From: JBDRNO01 sp043811005 | GTDB lineage: Bacteria > Bacteroidota > Bacteroidia > NORP154 | NCBI GenBank assembly: GCA_043811005.1 | Contig: JBDRNO010000212.1 | Location: 1 to 64,000 of the forward strand | Length of the DNA stretch: 64,000 nt | Reading direction: 5' to 3' | Shown here: positions 53,322 through 63,406 of the stretch, piece by piece | Position numbering within the stretch: the first letter of the stretch is position 1 | How the letters are laid out: each line of letters opens with the position of its first letter | Program-made: the position numbers and the translations under genes | The notes under the pieces: model-generated | Seen by the model: the letters and a program-made list of their open reading frames with translations, nothing else | What the model was told of the DNA's origin: nothing | Databases searched by the model: none

Positions 53322-54266
53322 TTATGTACCTGTTTCCATCCTGTTTATTTGTTCGCTTAACCAATTAGTTAAAGCGTTTGCTCCAGTTTTATTTAAATGA
53401 TTTTCATTATACCAGTTGTTTTGGTCATTGAATATCTCTTTAGGTGGAATTAATACTTCCCCGTATTCTTTATAAGTATCATACTCCAACGGTTTATCCA
53501 AATTAGAGCCATAAGAAGGAAAATATAAGAACAATATGAATCCGTGTTGCTCTTTAACAAGAGTGTTTATTTTTTTTAAATATCTTCTCGGGTATACCAT
53601 ATAAAAGTTTTTTTGAAATTGACTAAGCTTTGGTTTTGGTTTAGAACGTTTTAATTTATATTCATTAAGTAATTCACTAGAGGCAGTGTCCTGAGAAGAA
53701 GCAAACCCATAATTGTTTTTCCTTTCTGGAACATATTTATCTTTTTTGCATGCAGCATCTTGCAGTAATTGTAATTTATAAAGAAATGCATGATAATAGT
53801 CATTTATAAAATCCCTGTTAAATAACAGGTATGGTAAAAAAACATCTTTCTCATCTGCTATGTATGGGAAAATGGGGTGGCTGTATCTATCTTCGTCTTC
53901 CCTTACTTCAATAATGATCCATTTTGGCTTTTTTGATTTCAAAATATCCTTAACCAAGGAATAGCTAAAGTTTCGACCCAGCCTGCAATATCCAAGGTTT
54001 GCGACTTTCAGGTTTTGTCCTTGTATATTACTTTCTATAAGTTCATCATTTATACCATTTATAGTATGGGACGAACCAATAAATGCAATATCAATAGGTC
54101 TTGGATTTAGAAATATTCTGTCATGGATCCAAATCCCTTGATTGAAGCAATCATTTTCAAGGTTTTGATATCGCAATCGCTTATCTATTGGTATTAAAGC
54201 AACTATTAAAAAAATTAGTGCCAAACCCATAGAAAAGAGTGCAATTTTTTGATAGAACTTTTTCAC
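53322..54266 (-). CDS. SGNH-like protein partner of MBOAT acyltransferase
   Basis: This is a 314-residue protein with one N-terminal membrane helix (about 8-27). An SGNH-like domain follows, with block I as IAFIGSSHTINGIND and a C-terminal NWYNENHLNKTGANALTNWL that gives the catalytic His in place of the usual DxxH. Similar AlgJ/AlgX/PatB-type proteins take an acetyl group delivered across the membrane by an MBOAT protein and transfer it to a polysaccharide. The MBOAT gene directly upstream abuts it (54266/54267). The acceptor sugar cannot be told from the sequence. Active-site assignment is by pattern only. Confidence 0.75.
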   Translation of the reverse strand: MKKFYQKIALFSMGLALIFLIVALIPIDKRLRYQNLENDCFNQGIWIHDRIFLNPRPIDIAFIGSSHTINGINDELIESNIQGQNLKVANLGYCRLGRNFSYSLVKDILKSKKPKWIIIEVREDEDRYSHPIFPYIADEKDVFLPYLLFNRDFINDYYHAFLYKLQLLQDAACKKDKYVPERKNNYGFASSQDTASSELLNEYKLKRSKPKPKLSQFQKNFYMVYPRRYLKKINTLVKEQHGFILFLYFPSYGSNLDKPLEYDTYKEYGEVLIPPKEIFNDQNNWYNENHLNKTGANALTNWLSEQINRMETGT

Positions 54267-55715
54267 TTAAAATTGAAAGTATATAAAATACGGTTTGATA
54301 TTAAAATCGGACATGAACAATATTATGATGATCAGTAAGTAATAAATGCCTAACCTAAAGGATTTTTTAAGTCCTGAAACAAGAATGTTAAAATCATATA
54401 ATCCGATTTTTTTCTCTAATAGTATAAAAGAAAGGAAAACGATTGAAAATAAGTAAGACTTAATCAAGGAGAATTGCCCAATAAATATAGTTTTCAGTTC
54501 TATAAAGTTAAATTCAAAGTGTATTAATTGTAATACTATGGATTTTAAATGTTGCATGTCTTCTGCTCTGAAGGGCAACCAGAATAAAGAGACGATTAAA
54601 AATATTACAAAGGGGGAAACCCGGGTGTGATATATTTTATAATTGCCCAACCACTTTTCGATAATTAATGCCATTCCATGAATTGCACCCCAGATCAAGA
54701 AGGTAAAATTTGCTCCGTGCCATAATCCTGATAATAGAAAAGTGCTAAAAACATTAAAGTTTCGTCTTGCTCGTTTTACCTTACTTCCACCAAGAGGAAT
54801 ATAAACGTAATCTCTAAACCACGTTGATAAGGAAATATGCCATCGTCTCCAAAATTCCGTAAAGCTTTTTGAAAAATACGGAGTTTTAAAATTATCTGTC
54901 AGCTTAAAACCCAATGTTCTGGCTACACCAATGGCTATGTCAGAATAACCTGAAAAATCACAATATATTTGAAACGAAAAAAAGATGGCACCTACTATTA
55001 TTGTGAGAAAAGAATAATTTGAAGCTGGATCGAAAATTTGGTCAACAATTAAGCCCAGATTGTCAGCTATAACAGTTTTTTTGAATAATCCCCATAAGAT
55101 CAATCTCAGTCCACCAACAACTAAATTGTAATCAAATTTTTTCCTGTTAAAAAATTGAGGCAATAAATTTTTTGCTCTTTCAATTGGTCCTGCAACCAAT
55201 TGAGGAAAGAATGCCACAAATGAAAAAAATGCTAAAATATTTTTTGTTGGGTTAATTCTTTTATTATAAATATCAATTACATAACTAAGTGTTTGAAAAG
55301 TATAAAAACTTATGCCTATTGGCAAAATAATACTGATTGTATTAATGTTGTGATGAATAGAGAGCAATTTGCATAAATCGACAAAAGAATCTATGAAAAA
55401 ATTATAATATTTGAACAATCCTAAAATCCCAATATTGATTAGAATGCTTATAATGATGAACACCTTTCTTTTCTTTTTTTCTTGAGTGTTGAATATTTTA
55501 ATTCCTATAATGTAGTCAGTAATGGAACTAATGATTATGAGTCCTAAAAATCGCCAATCCCACCAACCATAGAAAAAGTAGCTGCCTGATAGAATGAAAA
55601 CATTTCTAACTTTTGGAGAAAAACGATTATTTATCGACCAATAAATTGGGAAAAAGAACAGGAAAAACAGAATAAAGGGGATAGAATTAAATACCATTTC
55701 ATTTAGGAATGGCAT
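54267..55715 (-). CDS. MBOAT-family membrane O-acyltransferase (AlgI-like)
   Basis: This 482-residue membrane protein has about 11-12 hydrophobic helices. The family motifs are RRWHISLSTWFRDYVYIPLG and FLLSGLWHGANFTFLIWGAI. The second holds the invariant catalytic histidine (about His333). AlgI-type MBOAT proteins pass acyl groups, usually acetyl, from the cytoplasm to sugars outside. With the SGNH gene abutting downstream it forms a two-gene unit, likely decorating an exopolysaccharide or another surface glycan. The ATG at 55715 is preceded by an AT-rich region. Confidence 0.93.
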   Translation of the reverse strand: MPFLNEMVFNSIPFILFFLFFFPIYWSINNRFSPKVRNVFILSGSYFFYGWWDWRFLGLIIISSITDYIIGIKIFNTQEKKKRKVFIIISILINIGILGLFKYYNFFIDSFVDLCKLLSIHHNINTISIILPIGISFYTFQTLSYVIDIYNKRINPTKNILAFFSFVAFFPQLVAGPIERAKNLLPQFFNRKKFDYNLVVGGLRLILWGLFKKTVIADNLGLIVDQIFDPASNYSFLTIIVGAIFFSFQIYCDFSGYSDIAIGVARTLGFKLTDNFKTPYFSKSFTEFWRRWHISLSTWFRDYVYIPLGGSKVKRARRNFNVFSTFLLSGLWHGANFTFLIWGAIHGMALIIEKWLGNYKIYHTRVSPFVIFLIVSLFWLPFRAEDMQHLKSIVLQLIHFEFNFIELKTIFIGQFSLIKSYLFSIVFLSFILLEKKIGLYDFNILVSGLKKSFRLGIYYLLIIIILFMSDFNIKPYFIYFQF

Positions 55716-55805
55716 AAATATACAAATTATCGAAAGGACTATTAATATTTTTATTTAGTTTAGCACCCATACATTTAAAACATCAAAATCCAAACTTTAA
55801 AATAA

Positions 55806-58800
55806 TTGAGATTAGAACTGAATGCAACTTTGTTAGTAAAAAACATATCTCCCTTGCCCGCAATTCATAAAATATTATTCAGATCTTTAATCTCAGTCTT
55901 GATTATTTTTAATTCCCAATTATCCGCTCAGTGTCCCGACCTGATTGACGGCACCGGAACCCCAAGCGCTGCTCCTGTTTGGGTAAGCTGCGCAGGGACC
56001 GATTTCATCCTTTTCATTCAATCACAGGATACCATATTTGATTATTCAATAGACTTTGGCGATGGAAGTCCGTTAATGACCGGGGATACTTTGCTGCCCG
56101 GCTCTTTTGTATCATATATGTTTACTGATACGGTTGCCAATTTCACAGTAACGCTTAATGATACAACCTCTGGAGGAACACCTTGCGTTTTAACCGGAAC
56201 GGTGATAATGGAAATAACCCCATCGGCTTCGATACAGATACCAGTGGGTTCCCCTACTTATGGCTGTGCGCCAGCAGCTTATGCTTTTGAAAATGCCACA
56301 ACCAATGTTTCACAAAACACCGTATTTACATGGAATTTTGGAGATGGGAGCCCTGTTGAAGTATACGGAGATACGAATTTAGGAGATACTATCTATCATA
56401 CCTATTTACCCGGTACGGTAAACTGTGATGTGACAGTTAACTTAACAGCTCAAAATAATTGTCCCCCTATTTCAACAAATACCTATTACCCGATACAGGT
56501 TTGGGATTATGATGATGCCCAGATAACCGCCAGTCCTGTGCTATTATGTTATCCTGATACTATTGTCCATTTTGACAATACAACAAATATGAATTGTTTA
56601 GTAACCGGCAACACTTCCCAGCGATATGAATATTGGAATTTCGGTGATTACTGGGGCTTGGGCTATGACTCTATTATAGACTGGCAACCTTTTAACCCCC
56701 CTGCCAGGCCGGGATATGATATAGGCTTACCGGGAATCGGGACTTATACGATCATGATGATCGACAGCAGCTTTTGCGGGCAGGATACTGCTTATACAAT
56801 CATTAATATTGTTCCTCAGCCAACTGCAGGTTTGTCTGCAAATCCTGATACTATTTGTGAAGGTCAGGATATCGTCTTCACAAACCAGTCGGCAGGAGCA
56901 AATTCCTATGACTGGAATTTCGGAGATGGCTCGGGCTGGATGACCACAGGCAGTAGTGGTAATCAGACTCATACTTATACTGTTGCAGGGAATTATACTG
57001 TATATTTAGTTGCCAATATCACCGGTGGAACAGCAAGCTGTACGGATACTGCTTCAGTTGATGTTGTGGTGCTGCCCGGACCTCAGGCTATCTTTTCTGC
57101 TGATGTTGTTGAGGGATGTGATAGCTTATCAGTAACATTTTCTGATTCGTCAATAGATGCTGTTTCATGGTTTTGGGATTTTGATAATGGCGACACCAAT
57201 AATATTCAAAATCCACCTGTTCAACAGTATGACACTACGGGAACTTTTATCGCAACACTTACTGTTATAAGTGCTAATGGGTGTACTGATTCACAACAGG
57301 TTACAATCAATGTTTTTCCTACACCTGTGGTAAACTTTTCAGCGCCTGCCGTATGCGTTAATGAAATTACCCTGTTCACTGACTTATCAACTGTTGCCGG
57401 AGATAGCATCATTAGCTGGTTCTGGGATTTTGGAGATGGAAATACAGATTCAGTGAAAAATCCAACAAATGTTTATACTTCTCCGGGTATATATGATGTT
57501 GCGTTAACAGTGTCAACAAACAATTGCAGCGCTACCGATACTATTCCTGCTATTGCCGACACACTTCCTAGTGCTTCTTTTACTTCTGATGTCACAAATG
57601 GATGCACACCCCTTGATGTTGTTTTTACTAATACTTCAACAGGTGCAATATCCTACCTGTGGTATTTCGGAGATGGCGATTCCACTTCAGCCGTTGATAC
57701 CAATCATACGTTCATTAACACATCATCCAGCGATACTACTTATGTTGTTCTACTGATCGTAAAAACAGCTTCCGGGTGCATGGATACCGCTGTTCAGAAT
57801 ATTACAGTTTATCCTGAACCAGTTGCTTCATTCACTTCTGACGCTGTTCCGGCTTGCAGCCCTGTTAATGTGAACTTTACCAATACATCTTCCGGTGCAG
57901 CATCTTATTTCTGGGATTTTGGCGATGGAACAATTGACACGGTGAACGTAAACCCTTCGCATACTTTTATAAACAGTACTGTCTTTATCGCAAACGATAC
58001 CGTGACGTTGATCTCAGTGTCGGTTAATGGCTGCAGGGATACTACATCTCAAATTGTGACTGTATATCCTTCGGCAAATTCTGTAATAGCAATTCCTGAT
58101 ACCGGCTGTTCTCCCATACCGGTCTATTTTAACAGCACTTTACCTGGTGCGGTCTTGTTTCAATGGGACTTTGGCGATGGATATACAGATTCAGTGCAAA
58201 ATCCAACACATACTTTTGTCAATCCGTCAAATAATAATGATACGGTATATACAGTTCAGTTAATTGTTACTTCGGGCTTTTTCTGTGTTGATACCTCCTC
58301 CATAGATGTCATCGTTTATGCAAAACCAAATGCCCTGTTCTCCAGAGATACGGCAGCCGGCTGCAGCCCATTAACTGTTACCATCCAGGATTCTTCTATT
58401 GGAGCAATGAACTATTATTGGGATTTTGGTGACGGAGATACTTCTTCCACATCTCAAAGTACATTCACCCATACTTACATGAATACAACTGGCTCCTCAA
58501 TTATATTTGACCTTACTTTGATAGTTGAGAACGCAAATAGCTGTTTGGATACAATTATTCAGCAAGTTGAGGTCTACCCGGATGTCACTGCCAATTTCAC
58601 AATGAGCGATACCACAGGGTGCAACCCTATTACCTTATCCTTAACAAATAGCTCTTTATATGCCGATTCATTGTTCTGGAATTTCGGTGATGGAAGCCCA
58701 ATTGAAACCGCTCAAAACCCTTCACATATCTTTACAAGCACTTCCGTTACAGATACTGTTTATACTATAACTTTAATTGCCCTCTCAACTAATGGCTGTT

Positions 58801-59891
58801 CAGATACCATGACATCTCAAATTTCTGTTTATCCTTCACCTGATGCCTCTTTTACAGCTACACCTGTCTCACAAATTTTCCCAAACTCAACCGTTGATAT
58901 TGTCAACAGCAGCGGTCCGGGCAACTGGCAATATCTTTGGGATTTCGATTATGGAAACACTGATACTGTTCAGTATCCCGTTTCTCATACTTATTCTACC
59001 TATGGTGATTATACGATACAATTAGTTGTTTACAGCAGTAATTGTTCAGATACTACATTGCAAATGATCTCTATCATCCCTCCTCCGCCTGTTGCGGATT
59101 TTGATATAAGCGATACATCGGGATGCAGACCTCTTACAGTAACATTTACAAACAATTCCCTGTATGCTGATTCATTATCATGGGATTTTGGCGATGGTGG
59201 AACGTCAACCATGCCGAATCCGGTATATACCTATTATAATACAGGTGTTTATTCTGTTACGTTAACAGTTACCGGTCCCGGGGGTATTGATGACACTTCA
59301 AAATTGGGATTAGTAGCTGTTTATGAAATACCTACAGCCGCCTTTAATATTAATCCTGACCCTGCATTGATCTATTTGCCTGATAAGCCTATTTATTGTT
59401 ATAATTTATCTGTCAATGCCGGTATGTACATATGGTATTTTGGTGATGGTACAACCTCTACAGAGGAAAATCCCGAACATATCTACACTGCTGTGGGTGA
59501 ATATGATATAACGCTGATAGCGGAAAATGAATTTGAATGCATTGATACCCTCACAAAGTATGCAATAGTGAACGTTGAAGAAGGTGGTACATTGGTATTT
59601 CCTACGGCTTTTACTCCGGATCCCAACGGTCCGGGTGACGGGAAATATGACCCTGTTAGTTTTGACAACGATATTTTCCATCCCCTCTGGGATGGAGTGG
59701 AAGAATATTTATTGCGTATCTTTAACCGGTGGGGAGAGCTGATATTTGAAAGCAATGACATAGACACCGGCTGGAACGGTTACTACAGGAGTATCCTTTG
59801 CAAGCAGGATGTTTATGTATGGAAGGTAAAAGTTAAATTTATCAGCGGTGAAACCAGAACTATGGCTGGGGATGTTACGTTGTTGAGGTGA
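55806..59891 (+). CDS. PKD-repeat surface protein with type B T9SS signal
   Basis: This is a secreted protein of up to 1,361 residues. The first TTG in frame is at 55806; another TTG at 55830 gives a shorter N-terminus, and the signal peptide ends NSQLSAQ in both. Over ten PKD domains follow (repeated WNFGDGS, WDFGDG, HTF and HTY motifs). The C-terminal 95 residues (VFPTAFTPDPNGPGDGKYDP, FNRWGELIFESND, GWNGYYR, DVYVWKVKVKF, GDVTLLR) form the type B gliding-motility-associated signal. Type B cargo usually needs a SprF partner; one lies two genes downstream. Probably a large adhesin. It is the first gene of a plausible cargo-PorE-SprF unit. Confidence 0.9.
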   Translation: MRLELNATLLVKNISPLPAIHKILFRSLISVLIIFNSQLSAQCPDLIDGTGTPSAAPVWVSCAGTDFILFIQSQDTIFDYSIDFGDGSPLMTGDTLLPGSFVSYMFTDTVANFTVTLNDTTSGGTPCVLTGTVIMEITPSASIQIPVGSPTYGCAPAAYAFENATTNVSQNTVFTWNFGDGSPVEVYGDTNLGDTIYHTYLPGTVNCDVTVNLTAQNNCPPISTNTYYPIQVWDYDDAQITASPVLLCYPDTIVHFDNTTNMNCLVTGNTSQRYEYWNFGDYWGLGYDSIIDWQPFNPPARPGYDIGLPGIGTYTIMMIDSSFCGQDTAYTIINIVPQPTAGLSANPDTICEGQDIVFTNQSAGANSYDWNFGDGSGWMTTGSSGNQTHTYTVAGNYTVYLVANITGGTASCTDTASVDVVVLPGPQAIFSADVVEGCDSLSVTFSDSSIDAVSWFWDFDNGDTNNIQNPPVQQYDTTGTFIATLTVISANGCTDSQQVTINVFPTPVVNFSAPAVCVNEITLFTDLSTVAGDSIISWFWDFGDGNTDSVKNPTNVYTSPGIYDVALTVSTNNCSATDTIPAIADTLPSASFTSDVTNGCTPLDVVFTNTSTGAISYLWYFGDGDSTSAVDTNHTFINTSSSDTTYVVLLIVKTASGCMDTAVQNITVYPEPVASFTSDAVPACSPVNVNFTNTSSGAASYFWDFGDGTIDTVNVNPSHTFINSTVFIANDTVTLISVSVNGCRDTTSQIVTVYPSANSVIAIPDTGCSPIPVYFNSTLPGAVLFQWDFGDGYTDSVQNPTHTFVNPSNNNDTVYTVQLIVTSGFFCVDTSSIDVIVYAKPNALFSRDTAAGCSPLTVTIQDSSIGAMNYYWDFGDGDTSSTSQSTFTHTYMNTTGSSIIFDLTLIVENANSCLDTIIQQVEVYPDVTANFTMSDTTGCNPITLSLTNSSLYADSLFWNFGDGSPIETAQNPSHIFTSTSVTDTVYTITLIALSTNGCSDTMTSQISVYPSPDASFTATPVSQIFPNSTVDIVNSSGPGNWQYLWDFDYGNTDTVQYPVSHTYSTYGDYTIQLVVYSSNCSDTTLQMISIIPPPPVADFDISDTSGCRPLTVTFTNNSLYADSLSWDFGDGGTSTMPNPVYTYYNTGVYSVTLTVTGPGGIDDTSKLGLVAVYEIPTAAFNINPDPALIYLPDKPIYCYNLSVNAGMYIWYFGDGTTSTEENPEHIYTAVGEYDITLIAENEFECIDTLTKYAIVNVEEGGTLVFPTAFTPDPNGPGDGKYDPVSFDNDIFHPLWDGVEEYLLRIFNRWGELIFESNDIDTGWNGYYRSILCKQDVYVWKVKVKFISGETRTMAGDVTLLR

Positions 59892-60023
59892 ATGTTGAGA
59901 CTTTCTATAGAGACTTACTAAATCTACAAACTTTAATAAGTCTAAAAAGCTAAAATCAGCAAATTAATCAAAAGAGGATTTAGTAAGTTTGAAATTATCA
60001 GATTTAGTAAGTCTGATACAAAA

Positions 60024-61121
60024 ATGAAGTACAGAAACTACATAATCGGAATAACTATCTTTCTGGCATCAACATTTCCCGTTCATGCTCAGGACATGCC
60101 CGATAAGGAGCTGTGGAAGAAGATGGTGACTGCTGATACATATCTTGAGATCAGGGATTACATTTTTGCTTTGAAGCTTTATCTCGAATTATATGAGCAG
60201 GATAGCTTAAATCCGCAACTAAATCTTAATATAGGTATCTGCTTATTCAATCTCCGTGAGCAAAAAGAACTATCCAAATCCTATTTTGAAAAAGTTATAA
60301 ATACATATTTTCAGTTTCCTGATGCTTATACCTCGTCCTCCGTTCCCCGTCCCCCGCCCCATTTAATAGAAGCATATTATTATTTGGGACAATTGTATCA
60401 CTTAGATCAACAATTCGATGAAGCGATCAAAGCCTACCAGTTTTATAAGAATTACCAGGGAACCCCGGCTTTAATAACCCCGGAAATTACCAAGGAGGTC
60501 TCTGATGATGAAATTGACAGGTATATCCAAATCTCTATTAACGCAAAGGAGATGCTCTTCAACCCTACCGAGGTAGTTATTGAAAATCTTGGGGAAAAAT
60601 TCAACACAATATATCCCGATTATGTACCGGTAGTCTCAGCAGATGAGTCTGTTTTGATCTTCACATCGAGAAGGGAAGGAAGCACAGGCGGATTACTAGA
60701 CCCATATGGTGAATATTTTGAAGACATCTATATTTCATACAAAAAAGATGATAAATGGACTGATCCGGAAAAAATGCCACCCAATATAAATACCAATACC
60801 CATGACGCATGTATCGGGCTTTCAGTTGACGGGCAGATGCTCTTTATATACAGAACAAACCAAGATCTGACAGGCGGTGATATCTATATCTCCGACCTTG
60901 AAGGCGACAAATGGTCAGACCCTGGAAAATTATCCGGTTCCGATGTTAATACTGAAAACTTAGAACCCAGTGCATCCCTTTCAGCAGATGGCAATACACT
61001 CTATTTTTCAAGCAACCGCCCCGGGGGATATGGAGGTAAAGACCTTTACAGAGTTTTAAAACTGCCCGGTGGTTTTCAGAGCTTGGCGGTTAATTTAGGT
61101 CCTACCATAAACACTCCTTAA
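60024..61121 (+). CDS. PorE-like OmpA protein, N-terminal part (frameshifted)
   Basis: These are the first 365 residues of a protein broken by a frameshift. A signal peptide (ending VHAQ) is followed by TPR helices (about 28-165) and most of a PD40/WD40-like propeller (VPVVSADESVLIFTSRREGS, LSVDGQMLFIYRTN, LSADGNTLYFSSNRPGGYGG). It stops at TINTP where relatives read on with YNDEDAPF. The continuation starts one base later, see 61122-62052. Around residue 103 a Ser/Pro-rich stretch (YTSSSVPRPPPH) comes from a GC-rich repeat (60331-60360) shared with 1418-1447. The whole architecture TPR-PD40-CRD-OmpA is that of PorE, a T9SS-associated outer-membrane/peptidoglycan linker. Confidence 0.85.
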   Translation: MKYRNYIIGITIFLASTFPVHAQDMPDKELWKKMVTADTYLEIRDYIFALKLYLELYEQDSLNPQLNLNIGICLFNLREQKELSKSYFEKVINTYFQFPDAYTSSSVPRPPPHLIEAYYYLGQLYHLDQQFDEAIKAYQFYKNYQGTPALITPEITKEVSDDEIDRYIQISINAKEMLFNPTEVVIENLGEKFNTIYPDYVPVVSADESVLIFTSRREGSTGGLLDPYGEYFEDIYISYKKDDKWTDPEKMPPNINTNTHDACIGLSVDGQMLFIYRTNQDLTGGDIYISDLEGDKWSDPGKLSGSDVNTENLEPSASLSADGNTLYFSSNRPGGYGGKDLYRVLKLPGGFQSLAVNLGPTINTP

Positions 61122-62052
61122 TGATGAAGATGCTCCCTTTATCCATCCCGATGACAAGACCTTGTATTTTAGCTCTAAGGGGCATAAAAACATGGGTGGA
61201 TATGATATTTACAAATCAGTGAAAGATGAAGACGGGCTATGGTCTGAGCCGGAAAATCTCGGCTCTCCCGTAAATTCGATTGCGGATGATATCTATTTCG
61301 TGTTATCTGCAAATGGCAAGAGAGGATATTTCTCTTCAAACCGGAAGGGGGGAATTGGTGGAGCAGATATTTATGTTACCAATATGCCATATCAACCGGG
61401 GTTTTTGATCGTAATAAAAGGAAAGATCAATTCCTTTGATTCTCAAGAACCAATAAAAGCAACAATCACTGTGATTGATAATATTACTAAAGAATTGCAG
61501 GGAATATACAATTCAAATGCTGCTACAGGCAAGTTCCTAATGGTTGTTTCGCCAAAGAGGAAATACAAGATGCTCGTTGAAGCAGGGGGCTACTATCCAT
61601 ACACTGATGAATATTTTGTGATATCACATATTGACACCTTTGCAATTCTTAGTAAAGAAATACAGCTTGAACCCATAATCAAGGAAAAAGAGATTACTGT
61701 TGAATATATCTATTCCTACACTCTTGAAAATGTATATTTTCACATTAAGGAACACGAATTACTTCCCGAATCTTATGATGCATTTACAACATTGATAAGA
61801 GCCATGATAGCCAATCCTAAAATGAAAATTGAAATAGCAGGGCATACCGATAATGTGGGTGATCATAATAGTAACATGATACTATCTCAAGAAAGAGCAG
61901 AAGCGGTGAGAGAATATTTGATCAGCCGTGGAATAGCAGAAGAGAGGATGATTGCCAGGGGCTATGGGGAAACCCTTCCGTTAGCTTCCAACGATACTGA
62001 AGAGGGCAGGGCAGAGAATAGGAGGACGGAAATTCGGATTATTGAAGAATAA
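61122..62052 (+). CDS. PorE-like OmpA protein, C-terminal part
   Basis: This is the continuation of the preceding frame after a net one-base shift at about 61119. The open reading starts DEDAPFIHPDDKTLYFSSKG (no true start codon; first TTG at 61162). It completes the PD40 propeller (MGGYDIYKSV, FSSNRKGGIGGADIY). Next is a carboxypeptidase-regulatory-like domain (FLIVIKGKINSFDSQEPIKA) and then an OmpA-like peptidoglycan-binding domain (IEIAGHTDNVGDHNSNMILS, then RAENRRTEIRI). The OmpA residues needed to grip diaminopimelate (TDN and the later Arg) are present. If the frameshift is real the protein is inactive; a sequencing or assembly error is equally possible. Confidence 0.85.
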
Positions 62053-62097
62053 TGGTTGATGGTTTCTACGAAATACGAAAAAATACGAATATACGAA

Positions 62098-62238
62098 TTG
62101 TTCGATTGTTCGATTGTTAACTAAATACTGAATACTGGATACTTGATAAAATATCACTATTGCCGACTAAATTTAACAATTCAGATAAGGTCGTTTAATG
62201 TATGAAATAATTCAACAAACAATCGAACAATCGAACAA
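62098..62238 (+). repeat. 21-bp inverted repeat ending at the sprF start codon
   Basis: The arms 62098-62118 and 62218-62238 are perfect reverse complements. They are made of TTGTTCGAT-type units. The right arm ends on the A of the sprF ATG, so folding of the mRNA would hide the ribosome-binding region. Between the arms is AT-rich sequence with ACTGAATACTGGATAC text. Confidence 0.7.
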
Positions 62239-63269
62239 TGAAACAATTATCCTTTTTCATTTTATACTGCCTACTGCATACTGCCAACTGTTTTGCTCAG
62301 GATCCCCAGTTCTCCCAGTTCTATGCTGCTCCCCTGTATTTGAACCCTGCGTTTGCAGGAACATCCGGTGGCTCCCGTCTGATAGCTAACTACAGGCATC
62401 AATGGCCAAGTATTCCAGGTGCGTTTGTGACTTACAGCTTTTCATTCGATCATAATTTTTACAAACTGAACAGCGGTATGAGCTTGTTCTTTAATAGAGA
62501 TAAAGCCGGTAGCGGTGGCTTGAGAACGACAAATATGGGTTATCAATACTCGTATAAATTACAATTATCCCGTAAATGGCATGTAAGATTTGGTATGGAG
62601 CTTTCTTACAGAACAAGAGATATAGATTTCAGCAGCCTGGTATTCAATGACCAGTTGTTAACCGGAGCTTCAGCGACAACAGAAACCCCGCCAGGTGACA
62701 AAGTTTCATTTTTAGATTTTTCTTCCGGATTATTGGCGTATTCGAAAAAATACTGGTTGGGTTTATCAGCTCATCATCTCACCCAGCCCAATGAATCGCT
62801 GTGGGAGGATAACCAGAGTATCTTGCCACTTATAATATCATTGCATGGAGGCGCTAAAATACCTGTTGAGGACAAAGCAGGGAAGTCTACTTCTGTTTCC
62901 GGCAGGAAGGGCAGTAAATATATATCTCCTGCATTTAGCTATAAAGCCCAGGAAAAATACGATCAATTGGATCTGGGTCTTTACTATTATAACAACCCTG
63001 TTACTATTGGTATATGGTACCGGGGTATCCCTTTATTAAAAGCATATCAAAAAGGTTATCAAAACAACGATGCCGTGATCGTACTAATTGGTTATAAAGT
63101 AAAAGACCTTAGCATTGGTTACAGCTATGACTTAACCATTTCAAAGTTATCAATCGCTTCAACAGCGGGCTCGCACGAAATATCTATCATCTACGAGTTT
63201 AATAATAAAGTCGAGGAGCAGAAAAAAGGAAAGAATAAGCCGATCATAGTTCCTTGTGCGAAGTTTTAG
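62238..63269 (+). CDS. sprF: PorP/SprF-family outer-membrane protein
   Basis: This is a 343-residue protein with a signal peptide (ending TANCFAQ). The family opening is DPQFSQFYAAPLYLNPAFAG and GSRLIANYRHQWPSIPGAF. Barrel strands follow through LSIGYSYDLTISKLS and GSHEISIIYEF. The tail is lysine-rich. It follows the type B PKD gene and the PorE-like gene, an arrangement seen for dedicated cargo partners such as sprB-sprF in Flavobacterium. I infer it serves the protein at 55806. Its start codon is at the end of an inverted repeat, which may limit translation. Confidence 0.92.
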   Translation: MKQLSFFILYCLLHTANCFAQDPQFSQFYAAPLYLNPAFAGTSGGSRLIANYRHQWPSIPGAFVTYSFSFDHNFYKLNSGMSLFFNRDKAGSGGLRTTNMGYQYSYKLQLSRKWHVRFGMELSYRTRDIDFSSLVFNDQLLTGASATTETPPGDKVSFLDFSSGLLAYSKKYWLGLSAHHLTQPNESLWEDNQSILPLIISLHGGAKIPVEDKAGKSTSVSGRKGSKYISPAFSYKAQEKYDQLDLGLYYYNNPVTIGIWYRGIPLLKAYQKGYQNNDAVIVLIGYKVKDLSIGYSYDLTISKLSIASTAGSHEISIIYEFNNKVEEQKKGKNKPIIVPCAKF

Positions 63270-63369
63270 GTCTGGTTGATGGATGTTATGTAATGGATAC
63301 TTGATACTGGGTGCTAGTATTTCTTATTTTATCAGGGGATTTTTCCTCCTTTTAAGGTTAAACATTTAT

Positions 63370-63377
63370 TATCTTTG
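63370..63377 (+). promoter_or_regulatory. Candidate -7 promoter box for the DUF4160 gene
   Basis: TATCTTTG matches TAnnTTTG and lies 30 bp upstream of the ATG at 63407. No TTG is found at the usual distance upstream, so the call is tentative. Confidence 0.45.
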
Positions 63378-63406
63378 CAGTATATTTTATTAATTTTGCT
63401 TTTATC

